Origin: Gigaspora rosea
Taxonomy: Eukaryota; Glomeromycota; Glomeromycetes; Diversisporales; Gigasporaceae
Direction of reading: 5' to 3'
Length of the DNA stretch: 64,000 nt
Assembly (NCBI GenBank): GCA_003550325.1
Contig: QKWP01000680.1
Span: 1 to 64,000, forward strand
Every line of letters begins with the position of its first letter. Position 1 is the stretch's first letter. Below are positions 37,095 to 48,250 of this stretch, piece by piece. The translations under genes were made by a program, and so were the position numbers. Under the pieces are notes generated by a model. It was not told the DNA's origin and did no database searches. It worked only from the letters and a program-made list of their open reading frames with translations.

Positions 37095-37666
37095 AGGGCC
37101 CTGGACATCTATTATATAGGTCATAACTGGATTTTGGCCAATTTTGGCCCAATTTGCTAAAAATGACAAAATATATTTGTTTAAATAACTTTTGATCTAG
37201 TGATCAGAATTGAATAAAGTTTTTTTTTTAGATGCGCCTCACTGAAAGCTTCATTTTTAAAAAAAGTTTGTTCAAATTGGTCTACTAAATAGGGTTCCTC
37301 AAATTCAAATCAAATCAAATATTGGGTCAATTTGAATTTGATCAAATCAAATTGACCCTGATTTGAATTTGTTTTGATTTAAATTTTTGAATTTGATTTG
37401 AAATAGTAATTTTTCAAATCAAATCAAATATTTGCCAAATCAAATCAAATTTGGCCATATTTGAATTTGATCAAATCAAATATAGTCAAATTTGAATTTG
37501 AATTTGATCAAATATTTGATTCAAATATTTGAAGATCAAATCAAATTGTGGAACCCTACCACTAGATGCCAGAATAATTGGCAAAAGCTGTTTTTGGCTT
37601 CTTAAATTTTAGGGGTTTTTGCTAAAAAAAAACAGGTATAATCTCTATATTAGATGTCTGGGTCTT
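37095..37666. mobile_element. AGGACCC-family hAT-like MITE, copy 2
   Basis: Perfect 8-bp target duplication GTTAAGAT (37087-37094 and 37667-37674). The ends are AGGGCCCTGGACATCT and the reverse complement of AAGACCCAGACATCTA. It is interrupted by element D (37290-37558). Removing that insert and one 8-bp duplication leaves about 295 bp, nearly the 293 bp of copy 1, which supports both boundaries. Confidence 0.88.
37290..37558. mobile_element. hAT-like motif-array element D, nested
   Basis: 269 bp inside AGGACCC copy 2. The ends are TAGGGTTCCTCAAATT and the reverse complement of TAGGGTTCCACAATTT. The flanking 8-mers CTACTAAA and CCACTAGA match at 6 of 8. Paralogous uninterrupted sites at about 39115 and, inverted, at about 38755 read CTACTGGATGCC, which confirms the 8-bp duplication. 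The interior is almost entirely CAAATTTGAATTTGATC-type words on both strands. Confidence 0.85.
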
Positions 37667-37853
37667 GTTAAGATAAGATAATGTTTGATATAGCAGGTCA
37701 CATTTAAGGATCCTTGATGATACCTAGGTGGGTCGCACTTTAATTTTAAAGTTATCAAAAGTTCAGTATATACTAAACTGGTGTACAAATTTGTTAAATA
37801 AAGTTGCAGCATGACTGCCAAATAAAAATAATAATAATAATAATAATAATACT

Positions 37854-38382
37854 TTTTTTTTTTCTTTCTTCGAACATCTCGCCAGACTCAATATTCCAGC
37901 TTACGGTTCGTATCTAGTTCCCAACTATCGTGTTCCCGCCATGAACCCCAACCCCACCTCGACTTGCCATACCAAGCCATAACCTTTATCGGGAGATCCT
38001 CCGGAAAGGTCATGGTTATAATCTGACAACCCCCGGGTGCCTCGAAGGTCCCTGCAGGAGATGTTCTGCACCAGCGCCTGAGTGCCAGATTTTTATAGTT
38101 CGAGGGAACATCGACCCCCAAATTCTAACCAATGCTAGGCGCCCCCAAGTTCGCAGGCAATGATTTTCCTACTACATCTTGTGACTTCGGTTACTTCTAA
38201 ATCGGGGTTCTAACTTAATTCGCTTCACAGCCACAAAGTCTTGAAATAACGGCTGCCTATTTAGGTACGTCGTACAGCTAACCGGCTGGCTCTTGAATTT
38301 CGCCTTTGGGAGGAATTTAACCAGCAACCTTTTGATTTGCATCCTCGGAGCATAACCACTATGCTATCGACCCGGAGAACTG
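37854..38382 (-). mobile_element. tRNA-derived SINE with 15-bp TSD
   Basis: 529 bp on the minus strand. The 5' head (38380-38310) looks like a tRNA: GTCGATAGCATAGTGGTTA is a good A box (TRGCNNAGYNGG) and GGTTGCTGGTTAAATTC a good B box, at normal spacing. The body is unusually GC-rich for this window. The 3' end is an A-run (T-run at 37854-37863). A perfect 15-bp target duplication AATAATAATAATACT flanks it (37839-37853 and 38383-38397); its low complexity is a caution. The 77-codon frame at 37888-38121 lies in the body and is probably not a gene. Which LINE mobilises it is unknown; its 3' end does not obviously match the LINE ends here. Confidence 0.85.
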
Positions 38383-38397
38383 AATAATAATAATACT

Positions 38398-38656
38398 ATA
38401 TAATAATGTAATATATTATAAAGTATATAATATTAATTAAAAATATATATTTAATAAATGTAAAATATAATGTATAATAAGAGTAAATAAAAAATATAAA
38501 ATTTTATATTAAATTACGAAACCTTGCAAAATATTATGAAAACCTGTAAAAAAATATGATTATATAAATATGTATATTGTTTATTTATTTTTAAAAAATT
38601 TTGAAAATTTGCAAAAATTTGCAAAATATTGCAAAATATTGCAAAAATATCACAAA
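38398..38656. repeat. GCAAAATATT-type repeat (left part)
   Basis: Closely resembles 44640-44815, e.g. ATATTGTTTATTTATTTTT and AAAATTTGCAAAATATTGC words. The continuation is at 39252-39300, after the inserted element at 38657-39251. The copy at 44640 is uninterrupted. Confidence 0.65.
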
Positions 38657-39251
38657 AAACCCCCAGACATCTAGTATAGAGGTCATACTTGTTTTTTTTA
38701 GCAAAAACTTCTAAATTTGAGAAGCAAAAAACAGTTTTTGCAATTATCTTGGCATCCAGTAGACCAATTTGAACAAACTTTTTTTAAAATGAAGCTTTTA
38801 GTGAGGTGCATCTAACAAAAAAAACTTCATTCAATTCTGTTCACTAGATCAAAAGTTATTTAAACAAATATATTTTGTCAGTTTTAGCAAATTAGGCCAA
38901 AATTGGCCAAAATCTAGTTATAACAGGACCCTGAACATCTCTCATATAGATCATAGCTGGATTTTGGCCAATTTTGGCCCAATTTGCTAAAAACAACAAA
39001 ATATATTTGTTTAAATAACTTTTGATCTAATAATCAGAATTGAATGAACTTTTTTTGTTAGATGCGTCTTACTGAGAGCTTCATTTTTAAAAAAAGTTTG
39101 TTCAAATGGTCTACTGGATGCCAAGATAATTGGCAAAAACTGTTTTTTGCTTATCAAATTTCAGGGGTTTTGCTGAAAAAAAACAAGTATGACCTCTATA
39201 CTAGATGACCGGGGGCCTGTTATGACCTATATGAAAGATGCCCAGGGTCCT
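38657..39251. mobile_element. AGGACCC-family composite fold-back, copy 3
   Basis: 595 bp made of two inverted copies of the AGGACCC unit (left half inverted, right half from about 38933 direct). Outer ends are AAACCCCCAGACATCT and the reverse complement of AGGACCCTGGGCATCT. Perfect 8-bp duplication ATCACAAA (38649-38656 and 39252-39259). The uninterrupted host sequence at 44810 (ATATCACAAAATATGCG) is an empty site and confirms the junction. Confidence 0.86.
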
Positions 39252-39260
39252 ATCACAAAA

Positions 39261-40681
39261 TATGCGAAATATTACTCCTGTGACCCCCTGAAGGATCATT
39301 TTTTAATTTTGATTTATTTTGTAATATTTCATATTGATCATAAGATTTTCAAAATATTACAGTAATAACTTACATAAGATTATATATATATAATTTGCTG
39401 ATATACAATAGCGTAAACTTACGTAATTATTACCCCTACATAATACTCCAAACTAATCGTAAGATTTTTGCAAGTTTTCCTTGAGTAAAAACTTGCAGAA
39501 GTTTATGTAAATTTTTTTGCTAATGATGAATATAAATATTAGCAAATCAAATTTTATAATCTGAATTTAGTTAAAAATTAGTTATTATAATGAGGGTTTT
39601 TTATTAATAAAATTGTTAAAAAATCAAATGTTTATGGTAATAGTAATTACAAGTAATTTGTAACTATAATAAGGTTTTTTACTATATTGTACAAAATTGG
39701 ATACTTAAATAGAGATGTGATTATATAGAGTGTGGCTATAAGGAGGTCTGACTGTAATTAATAGAATATTTTACTTTATAAAAAATAATAGTTATTAGAC
39801 TTTTATTTTTTAATCGAAATAATTAAATATAATCTATTTTTTAGCCAACTAGATAATTCAATTAACTATAAAAAGGAATGCTTGAAAACAATTTAATATA
39901 CTTAAACTAGACTAGAATATAAGACAGGTTACAACTAATTGATTAATATTAGCCCATATTAAATAGATCTTAATTGTAGAATTAGATTTAAAGAGTGAAT
40001 TTAAGTAACACTTATAAAAAAAATTATGACAGAAATTTTTTTAAGTGCTAAAAATAGTTTTATAGACAAAATTTTAGCAAAAAAATTTTTTTAATTTTGT
40101 TAGACCAATAATATATATTATATAATATCTTTTATCTATACCTATACCCTCTACTAGTATTGTTATACAAACCAGACATGGACATGGACCAAACTGGACT
40201 AAATATTCACATATATGTTCTAAAGATAGCAATATCTAGCAGATATTATCCATAGATCAACCAATTAAATGCTTTTATTAGCTAAATACTATTAATCTAT
40301 TTTTTTTTTGCTTTTTGTTACAGATCATAATTAAAATAAAATCCCAGTTTCTATTTCCTCTAAAACCTACTTATAAAATTCTATCTTAATCCTTTAAACT
40401 AATTTCATGTTCTATTACAATAATTAAGTATCACCACCTTAATAGAGATTTTTCAGTACCATTAGTAGCTATGATTTTATTATAGCTTAGTATTTTTGGT
40501 AGTTATAATTTAGCCATAGAGTTAATTACTAATCTAGTTTTTTTTTAGCTTTCTTTTCTTGGCATTGGCATTATCGTTTGATAGTGTTACCAATTAATAG
40601 TATTTTTTAAGTTATTTTAAAGTTATTGTATACTAGTGCATTTTTTTTTGTTCTAGCTATTCATCGTTTTTAGTGTTAATA
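39261..40681. other. gene-free AT-rich interval
   Basis: Remainder of the GCAAAATATT-type repeat, then A/T-rich sequence with no open frame worth reporting and no clear element ends. Confidence 0.5.
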
Positions 40682-40683
40682 TA

Positions 40684-41022
40684 TAGGGTGTTCCCTTTTA
40701 AAAGGGCCCATTTTTATATATTTTTTATTTTGAGATAATTAAGTTTAACCGTTTGTTTTGATTTTTGGACTGATCCAGGATTAATCAAATTTTACGATTT
40801 TAATTGGTTAAATGTAACAGGTGACTATCAGGTAATCTTGTGATATGCTTGGCCTTGGACAACTTCATGTAATATTTTTTTACATTATCTCTATTTTTTA
40901 ATATGCAAATCAACTTTTATTTATAATTTAAAAATATAATTATGTTAAAATTTATATGAATCTAACGAAAACTTATTTTTCAAAAAAATATAAAAATGTG
41001 CCCTTTTAAAGGAAACACTCCA
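40684..41022. mobile_element. TA-flanked MITE with TAGGGTGTTCC ends
   Basis: 339 bp with roughly 37-bp inverted ends (TAGGGTGTTCCCTTTTAAAA left; reverse complement of TGGAGTGTTTCCTTTAAAAG right), flanked by TA. A diverged partial relative lies near 41395-41460 (GAGCCCATTTTTACAATTTT). Tc1/mariner-like insertion inferred. Confidence 0.78.
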
Positions 41023-41024
41023 TA

Positions 41025-42593
41025 TGTTGGTGATGTTATTATTTTTTTGGTGCTATCATTTCATTTCATTATTACTACTTTTGTGATGCTTTTGAAAATT
41101 GCAATGGTATTATTAATAATATTTTTTTGATAGGCAGTGAATTTTTTTGTAATGTGACAATAGTTTAGAATTATCTAATTAACTAGAAATTAGAATAGGA
41201 TTAGAGTAGAATCCTAACAATCTATATAAGATCATATTTAAAAAATTGCTAATATAGGCCCTTTTTTTAAAAAGATTATATTTAAAAAGTAGGTATTGGA
41301 TATAAAGGTTATATAGGATGTCATAAGTTTAAAATATAAATATGGTAGGAATAAAATAGATTTTCAATTTATTTTATTTAAAACCTTCTAAAGAGCCCAT
41401 TTTTACAATTTTTTGAAAATAAGTTTTGTTAAATTTATATATGATTAACTTTTTTTAATTATAAATGAAATTAGTATGATGAGTATAGCTAGGCACCCTT
41501 GAGGCAACCAGGCAGGATCAGACTTAAAATTAAATTAGAAATTAGTTTTAATAATTGAACTTTGTATTCAATTCTCTACTATATGAAAATTTAATAAAGT
41601 ACTAGTGAGCCTATTAAAGAGGAAAAAAAATTATAAATAAAATTCAATTTGTATAATAAAAAATTAAGATAATGTAAAAAAAAATTATATGAAGCTATAT
41701 AGGGCTAACACATTACGAGATTATTTGATAATCATCTGCCATCTTTAACCAATTAAAATTGTAAAATTTTATTAATCTTGGATCAGCTTGAAAATCAAAA
41801 CAAATAATTAAACTCAAAAATCTTAAAATAAAATATATGTAAAAATTATAACACTTTCTGACGATCCCTTGTACCAAATTTTCTACTAAACCCAACCTAT
41901 GAAAACTTTGGAATTAATACGTTTGTACACAACAAAAGCTTTATCTAGAAGCATCTTGGATAAAGGGTTTCAGATTGAATATGAGAAAACTGAAAAGAGT
42001 TAAAAAAGATATCTCCTTTTGGGTTTGGCTCTTAGACTTCATTACTATAGAATATGTAGTAGGGCAACAACTCTGAAGTTTTTTGTTAAAAGCTACAGAA
42101 GCTTAAGCAGAAGTAGACTTTTGGTCAGATTTATTATTCTTCAAAGCATAACTCTTACACTCTTTACAACTTTGGTACTCGCGATATTTCTCTTTGGGGT
42201 TTTTGAAATTTCACCAAAAAGTGGAAAATACAGCTTATTCTCTTTAAAAGATCAATAATGTTTACTTCATCCTAATTGGAAAGGTGCCTATCTAACCGGA
42301 ATTAAGTTATAAGTAAATTTTGGCCTTATGAAATAAAACAATGAATAACATGTAAAGCATTTTGAAGAAAACACAACACAAAATTTCTTTCTAGAAGGTT
42401 CTTTTAGGCACAAGGTTCTCTACAGGTTTTTTATGATTTTACTTATTTATATATAATGCTTAGATAAATGTAGAGTAGAAACTTGTTCATTTAGTGTATT
42501 ATATAATTTTTACAATCTAGTACAGGTTTAATAGTATACTTTCTTTTCAGTTCTGTCATTGCCTCTTTTGTTTTTTCTATCTTTGTTTTCTTG
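41025..42593. other. gene-free AT-rich interval
   Basis: No gene is seen. The 79-codon frame at 42019-42258 has hydrophobic content but no family motif and no upstream or downstream exon. Confidence 0.5.
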
Positions 42594-42812
42594 TTTTTTT
42601 TTTTTTCACTTAGGCAGTTTCGCCAGTATTTTATTAAGATACTAAGTATATCACTACATAATACACTTGTTTACTTCTAATTTGCAAATCTGACATTACC
42701 CGGCTGCTTTAACGGTGCTCAAGAACAACCTGCCACACTAATTTGAAGACGAATCTAAAAACTAGAGGCTATGTTAAACTAGCCTAAGTGCCACACCAAA
42801 ATGGCTTTTTCT
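42594..42812 (-). mobile_element. solo LINE 3' end
   Basis: About 220 bp nearly identical to 44871-45086: poly-T (minus-strand poly-A), then CAGTTTCGCCAGTATTTTAT, TAAGATACTAAGTATAT, TGACATTACCCGGCTGC and GCCTAAGTGCCACACCAAAA. A 5'-truncated LINE insertion of the family whose larger remnant is at 44871-46430. Confidence 0.8.
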
Positions 42813-43139
42813 CTTCTTCATATTCCTTTAACTAACAAGGAATTTACTAAGGACAAATAAGGAGAGAAGGTAAACAAAAAAGATCAAAGCCAAGAAAACG
42901 AAAATATAAAAAGAAAAAAGAACAAAAACAAAAAATGGAAGAGGAAAACAAAAAAGAAAAAAAACCACATGGTATAGCATGAAGGCTAGTCTAACAAAAA
43001 AAAGAAACAAAAACTAATGGAAAAAGGAAAAGGGAATATGCTATTATAACCCGTGGTAGGTTGAATAAAAATTATATAACAATTGCAACTATTGTATATT
43101 TCTACTATAAAGCAACGCTTTAACTAATATCTTCTTCCG

Positions 43140-43640
43140 ACTATACGTCCAACCTCAGATATCCCTAAACCATCCGACTGGAGCAACATCGTATGGAGTA
43201 GCGCCAAAACTGTATTCGCAAACAAACACGTCACGTGGTTGCATTCTACTAGGTCCGTCCGAATTTGGAAAAGTAAACACTGCCGATCGTTTGGAGGGGG
43301 TAAGCCAAATCGCCACTTTTTGTCGAAAATTTTGGAAAAAAAAACGGCAGGAAGGTGAGAGAAGTGTTAGGAAGTTTCCACTTGTAGTTTTAAGCAAGAG
43401 TGTGTTCTTCTTTAACAGAAAACTCGTCATTTCCTTATTCCACCCTTTTGGGAGCTGACTCTGGTACTAGATTTTTCAGTAAGTGATAAACTCTAAGCCT
43501 GTTGGCAGGCAGTCTATGAACTTTGCCTCTAAACGACAAGTGCCGTCCTCGCGGTAAGTGTTGAACTCTGAAGCTACTAGCAGATAGTCTATGACCTCTA
43601 TCCCTAAATAATAGATGCCGTCTTATGGGATTTCTCAAAA
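43140..43640 (-). other. unrecognised GC-richer block with internal repeat
   Basis: This block is clearly richer in G/C than its surroundings. On the minus strand 43430-43155 is open and ends SRMQPRDVFVCEYSFGATP...VGWFRDI. Next to it 43638-43435 contains two diverged 70-80 bp direct repeats, read as RHLLFRDRGHRLSASSFRV and RHLSFRGKVHRLPANRLRV. I recognise neither piece. It may be part of a transposon protein or a transferred fragment. Confidence 0.35.
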
Positions 43641-43917
43641 GTCTCTAGCTTATTTTAGTTTTTAAGTAAAAAAGTTTTTAGAAATTATGTGTACAAGTGA
43701 TTGTTGGAAAGAGTTGTATATGTTTCTTTGATTTTTCTTTTTTATTATTTTGGTTATTTATTTAGATTGTTTTAGTTTTTTTCTCTTTTTTATATATTCT
43801 TGTTTTCTTTTATCTCTTTTTTTCTGTGAATTTAAATATCCTACTTGGTAGCTTAGGTAGAAAAAATTTAAAGTTAGTCTTTGACAGGGCTGACGAAAGT
43901 CTCTAACTCTATAGGAG

Positions 43918-44260
43918 TTAGTGCAACAGGTCACATCTGAGCATGGTTGATGCAGCTGGATGATGTTGGACTTGCAATCTGAGGGTTAATATATAGATAA
44001 GCTTCGGTTTTTATATGTAAACTTACTAATATAGTACTAGCAAGACAGGACCCCGAAATATACATAGATAGGTCAGGTTAATTATAGGGTTACTAAAAAA
44101 AGAAAGATTTACAGAAAAAACTTCAAAAATAAGCAAAAAATTACTATAAATAGAAAGATCTGCATAAAAAACCTCAAAAATAGGCAAACTCATACCTGAC
44201 CTATCTATGTATATTTTGGGGTCCTAGTGAGACTATCAAAGAAATAAAAAATATATATAT
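43918..44260 (+). mobile_element. LINE 3' end interrupted by a MITE
   Basis: Matches 63255-63405 in order: CAGGTCACATCTGAGCAT, CAGCTGGATGATGTTGGACT, TGTAAACTTACTAATATAGT, CTAGCAAGAC; then, after the insert 44047-44225 plus one duplication, TATCAAAGAAATAAAAAA. The intact arrangement at 63370-63400 (CTAACAAAACTGTCAAAGTA) is the empty site. Confidence 0.78.
44047..44225. mobile_element. AGGACCC-family hAT-like MITE, short copy
   Basis: 179 bp with about 32-bp inverted ends (AGGACCCCGAAATATACATA left and a close complement right). The flanking 8-mers are AGCAAGAC and AGTGAGAC (6 of 8). It sits in a LINE 3' end whose uninterrupted form is at 63370-63400. The interior carries two copies of an AAAAACTTCAAAAATAAGC-like block. 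Confidence 0.78.
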
Positions 44261-44343
44261 ATAAAAATGGGCTTTTAACTTATGACACCCATATTTGAAA
44301 ACAGCTAATGGCCAAATAATGTATATTTAAAAGAATGCTAATA

Positions 44344-44490
44344 GGTAGTGCTCATAGGTCTGGTTCAGGTTCAGTTCAGGATCAAACCAGACTCAGACTT
44401 TAAATTTTACTAATTTCAGACTTTAAATTAGATTCAAACTCAACTATGAGTCTGGTCCGGGTCTGGTTCGAAGTCTGCAAACTGGTCTAA
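44344..44490. repeat. degenerate GGTCTGGTTCAGG array
   Basis: Repeated TCTGGTTC, CAGACTTTAAATT and AACCAGACT words on both strands, like other motif arrays here, but without matching ends or target duplication. Confidence 0.5.
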
Positions 44491-44870
44491 ATTTGAATAT
44501 AATAATATGTATTTTTTGGTAATGAACAAGTTTACTCAGTACATTTTGTTAGAATTAATTAGTAAAATTTTATAAATCATAAGATTTTATAATAAAATTC
44601 TATAAAATTTTATAATTTGCAAATTTTTATAACATAAAATATAATAATAATAAATAAAAAATATAAAATTTATATTAAATTGCAAAATCTTGCAAAATAT
44701 TGTAAAAATTTGTAAAAAAGCATGATTATATGAATATATATATTGTTTATTTATTTTTTTAAAAAATTTTGAAAATTTGTAAAAATTTGTAAAATATTGT
44801 GAAATATCACAAAATATGCGTAATATTACTTTTTGCAACCCTGAAAAAAATAATTAAATAGAGGTTTGCA

Positions 44871-46430
44871 TTTTTTTTTTTTTTTACTTTGGCAGTTTTG
44901 CCAGTACTTTATTAAGATACTAAGTATATTACTATATTAATACACTTGTTTACGCCTAATTTGCAAGCCTGACATTACCCGGCTACCCTAAGGCACCCAA
45001 GTGCAACCTACCGCACTAGTTTAAAATCATTCAGAAACTAGAGGCTGTGTTAAACCAGCCTAAGTGCCACACCAAAATAGCTTTTCACCAAATAATACTC
45101 TATTACCTATTGCCAATATGCACAAATTATAAGAGCCTTGCTTCTGCTCTATCCTCCTTCTTTTTAATTCTTTAATATTCCTTTTTCCTTTGTTAGTAGA
45201 GCTTTCCACATGCCTTGAATTGGGTCCCTCTTCTGCCTCTTCTTTTTAGCAGTACTTCTTGAAAACAAAGCCTTTTTTTCCTGCCAGTTTCTCTTGTGCG
45301 TCCACTGGATTCCTTCTTTTTGTTTCCATTCTACTATTTTAATGCATCTCTTTCTCCAGATTACTTCATGAAAGTAGTCCCATGCTATAAGAGGAAAATA
45401 CTGCAAGATCATTTCACGTTGTTACTTGTAAGGCCTAATTTAAATAAATCTTCTTCAGTACATGTCTTATACAAGCCCCTTATGAGGCCTTCTCTTTTTT
45501 CTTTTTTTTTATGTGTGCTGATGCCAAACAGAAAATCACGAAGTTGTTGTATTAAAACTCCGTTCCTTCTTCCATTTTCATTTAGAAGCGCAAGTATAAA
45601 TTTGACAACTGTCTCCTCAATCTTTTGCCACTGTGTCTCCTGAGCTTCACATACTGCCAAATGTTCCTAAGTTTCCTTGGCCTCTTTTCCACATAATTTA
45701 CATATATCATTTTCATAAAGATCAGGACGCGTTATCTTAAGACTACTAAGAGTCGGAAGCCTACCATACAAACACTTGATTAAGAAGTTGAGTTTTCTTT
45801 CTTTATGTATTGAGGTACATCTCACGCCACTTTGCTTTTTAATTCTTCTCCATAGACTTTCTCACGCCCATGTACGGTGGTGGACCTTCTTTTCTAGCCA
45901 ACTAAAAATGCTCAGCATTCTCCAATCTGCTGCTATCATTGTGTCCTCAATTTCTTTTATGACCTTCCACACTGGCATTTCAATAAGATTGTCTTGCCAG
46001 TACATATTGTACCTAATTTTTGAGCTTCATTCCATATTCTGTATCACAAGTAGAGGGCTGCTTGGCCTTCTTTCACTAGTATATCTGCCCTGTCGTTCCA
46101 ATAATTATTACTGTGTCCTTTGACTTTAACCATCTTTACTTTTAAATTTTTGATTCGTTTTGTATCAAGAATCTTGAGTAACAAATTATAGTTCTTCTAA
46201 CGTAGCCACTCTTTATTCGACCTGTGCTTTTCACTCACATTGATTCCTAGGATTGCAGCTGCACTGTCAGTATAGATTTTGACCTCACTATTTTGCGGAG
46301 ACAATAATAAGACTACCCATATTGCTGCTAATTCGGTTCTTGTCGAAGAGGGTCATCCTTGTATACTGAGGTTCCCCTTTTGGATCATTTCTTTTCTATC
46401 TTTATCAACCTGTATCCATCCTAAATTTTG
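44871..46430 (-). mobile_element. 5'-truncated LINE remnant with RNase H
   Basis: The minus strand reads from the RNase H domain outward: TRTELAAIW-like residues and TDSAAAILGIN (46340-46245), KGHSNNYWNDRADIL (46130-46075), a zinc finger CKLCGK...EHLAVC with an in-frame TAG between its halves (about 45700-45640), the basic C-terminal region (45660-45409, then 45412-45164 in another frame), and a 3' UTR ending in a poly-A tail (T-run 44871-44885). It is related to but distinct from the LINE at 27.7-35.2 kb. Decayed by stops and frameshifts. Confidence 0.82.
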
Positions 46431-47914
46431 CTTACAATTCAACCCATTTTCTGAAATTTGCATTTTTTTTATTATGTCTATTTCACGATAATTTGCAATA
46501 TATTTTAAAATATTTTGATATAATTATGTAATATTTCATAATCAATTTTGAAATATTTTGCATTGATCGTAACTATTTCACAATATTACAGACTATAATA
46601 ACCTTCATAAGTTTATGTTTATATAATTCACTAATATATAGCTTTAAAACTTTTAAAACTTAATTTAATAGTTGATAATATAATATTAAAAAGTTATAAT
46701 ATTAATGAATAAAAGGTTTAGAATGAATATAAAAAAATGCAAGTATTGTAAAGTTTATTAGCAAAAGAAAGTATAGAAGTAGCAATTTAATTGAAATAAT
46801 GATAAATTTGTTCAAACTTAATAAACTTCTTTATTTTAGGACTATTAGTTTATTATAAAAAATGATTGTAGTTTAAAATACTATTAAAAACACTATTTTT
46901 AAAAAATCTATATTCATTATACAAATAAACAGTAAATTTGATAAACTTTATTTAGAAGTATTTAGGGCACTGATATTTATTAGATAATATTTTAGAAAGT
47001 AGGGAGGTCAAGCCAAATCTTACCTTATATAAAAATTTTAGCCAATTAAATTTGACAAAAATATTACTTGAGGGTGGGAAGTAAGCCTCTATAGTAAATA
47101 AATATTAGGTAATAAATATTAGCACTCTTATTTTTTATTACTATTTACTATAATACTATCTATATTAATACTAAATATAAAAACAATCAATTAAGCTTAG
47201 AATTTTTATAAAAAAACTTTACTTTTTAATATTGTATAAAATAATCTAATACATAGAAATATAAAAGTGCAAAATTGGTAGTATTTAATTAATACATAAT
47301 ATATCTTGTAGTTTAGTTACTATATGATTAATGGAAAATAAATATTAGAGTACTAGTGAGAACAATAAACTAAAATTAACTATAATAAAAAAGTCAAAAC
47401 AAATTATTAAATGTAATATTACAATTGTTAGAGTAGTAACTTAAATAAAGCAAAGTATAGTAAAACAGAGGTAAATTTATAAAATGAACAACAGATCTAA
47501 GTAATGTTCCTTATAGACTGGGCCAGACCAGGTTTTAGCAAAAACCTGAATTCAAATTAGAAAACTGGATCAGGTCCAAGTGTAAGCCTGTATCTGAATA
47601 TTTGATGCCTGATCTAAACTGGAACTAGTATAAGTATATCTTGCTTATGTGAAAGTAAAGTAATTTAAAAAAATTTACTAAGCAAAATGTATTCAAAATC
47701 TCAAAGTCACTAATGATGATACCAAAATCATGAATAATTAAATTGCTAGCAATGACAAAAGCTAGAAATTACTGATTTTGTTGTGAATTGCAAAATTTTA
47801 TTTTATCTAACAGGTTGCAAATTTTTTAATTCTAATATTTTAAATTTTATCTAGTTTTGAAGTTCATTGTAAGGTTCACCAAGAGGTTCATAAAATTCAT
47901 TATAAGGTTAACTA
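46431..47914. other. gene-free AT-rich interval
   Basis: Begins with an AATATTTCGCAAT/TATTTTGAAATATT-type array (46480-46620) and continues as A/T-rich sequence. A short AGACCAGG/CCTGATC array lies at about 47518-47632. No gene is seen. Confidence 0.5.
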
Positions 47915-48225
47915 CCATATATTCCCAAAAATAAGCTACCTTTTTTGGGCCAAAAATTACATGAAAAAACATGGGGTAGCTGATTTTCCATATTGTTGAA
48001 TTTTTTGAAAAATTGAAAATGTATTAATAAAAAGTTGTCCAAATGACATGAAATTTTTATTATAAATGTATTTTAATGCGCTGAACAACTTTACTTAATC
48101 AAACTTTTGAAGTTTACTTAGTAAAAAAAGTTTTATATATAGACTGCTAACGTGTTTTTTGAGATTTTTTAAAAAAATCAGAGGGTAGCTTATTTTCGGA
48201 GTAGCTTATTTTTGGGAATGTATGG
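47915..48225. mobile_element. TA-flanked MITE with CCATATATTCCC ends
   Basis: 311 bp with 25-bp inverted ends differing at one base (CCATATATTCCCAAAAATAA left) and TA on both sides. A second GGTAGCTTATTTTC copy lies just inside the right end. Non-coding; Tc1/mariner-type inferred. Confidence 0.82.
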
Positions 48226-48250
48226 TATATAGTTTATTGCAAGTTTATTA

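Noticed and set aside
37888..38121. 77-codon minus-strand frame with protein-like content
   Set aside because: Lies wholly inside the SINE body; more likely a chance frame in a repeat than a gene, though copies may be annotated as hypothetical proteins elsewhere.
38310..38380. A functional tRNA gene
   Set aside because: A and B boxes are good, but the acceptor arms do not pair and the sequence continues into a SINE body with a 15-bp duplication around the whole.
42019..42258. Hydrophobic 79-codon frame
   Set aside because: No family motif, no neighbouring exons, typical chance frame in AT-rich DNA.
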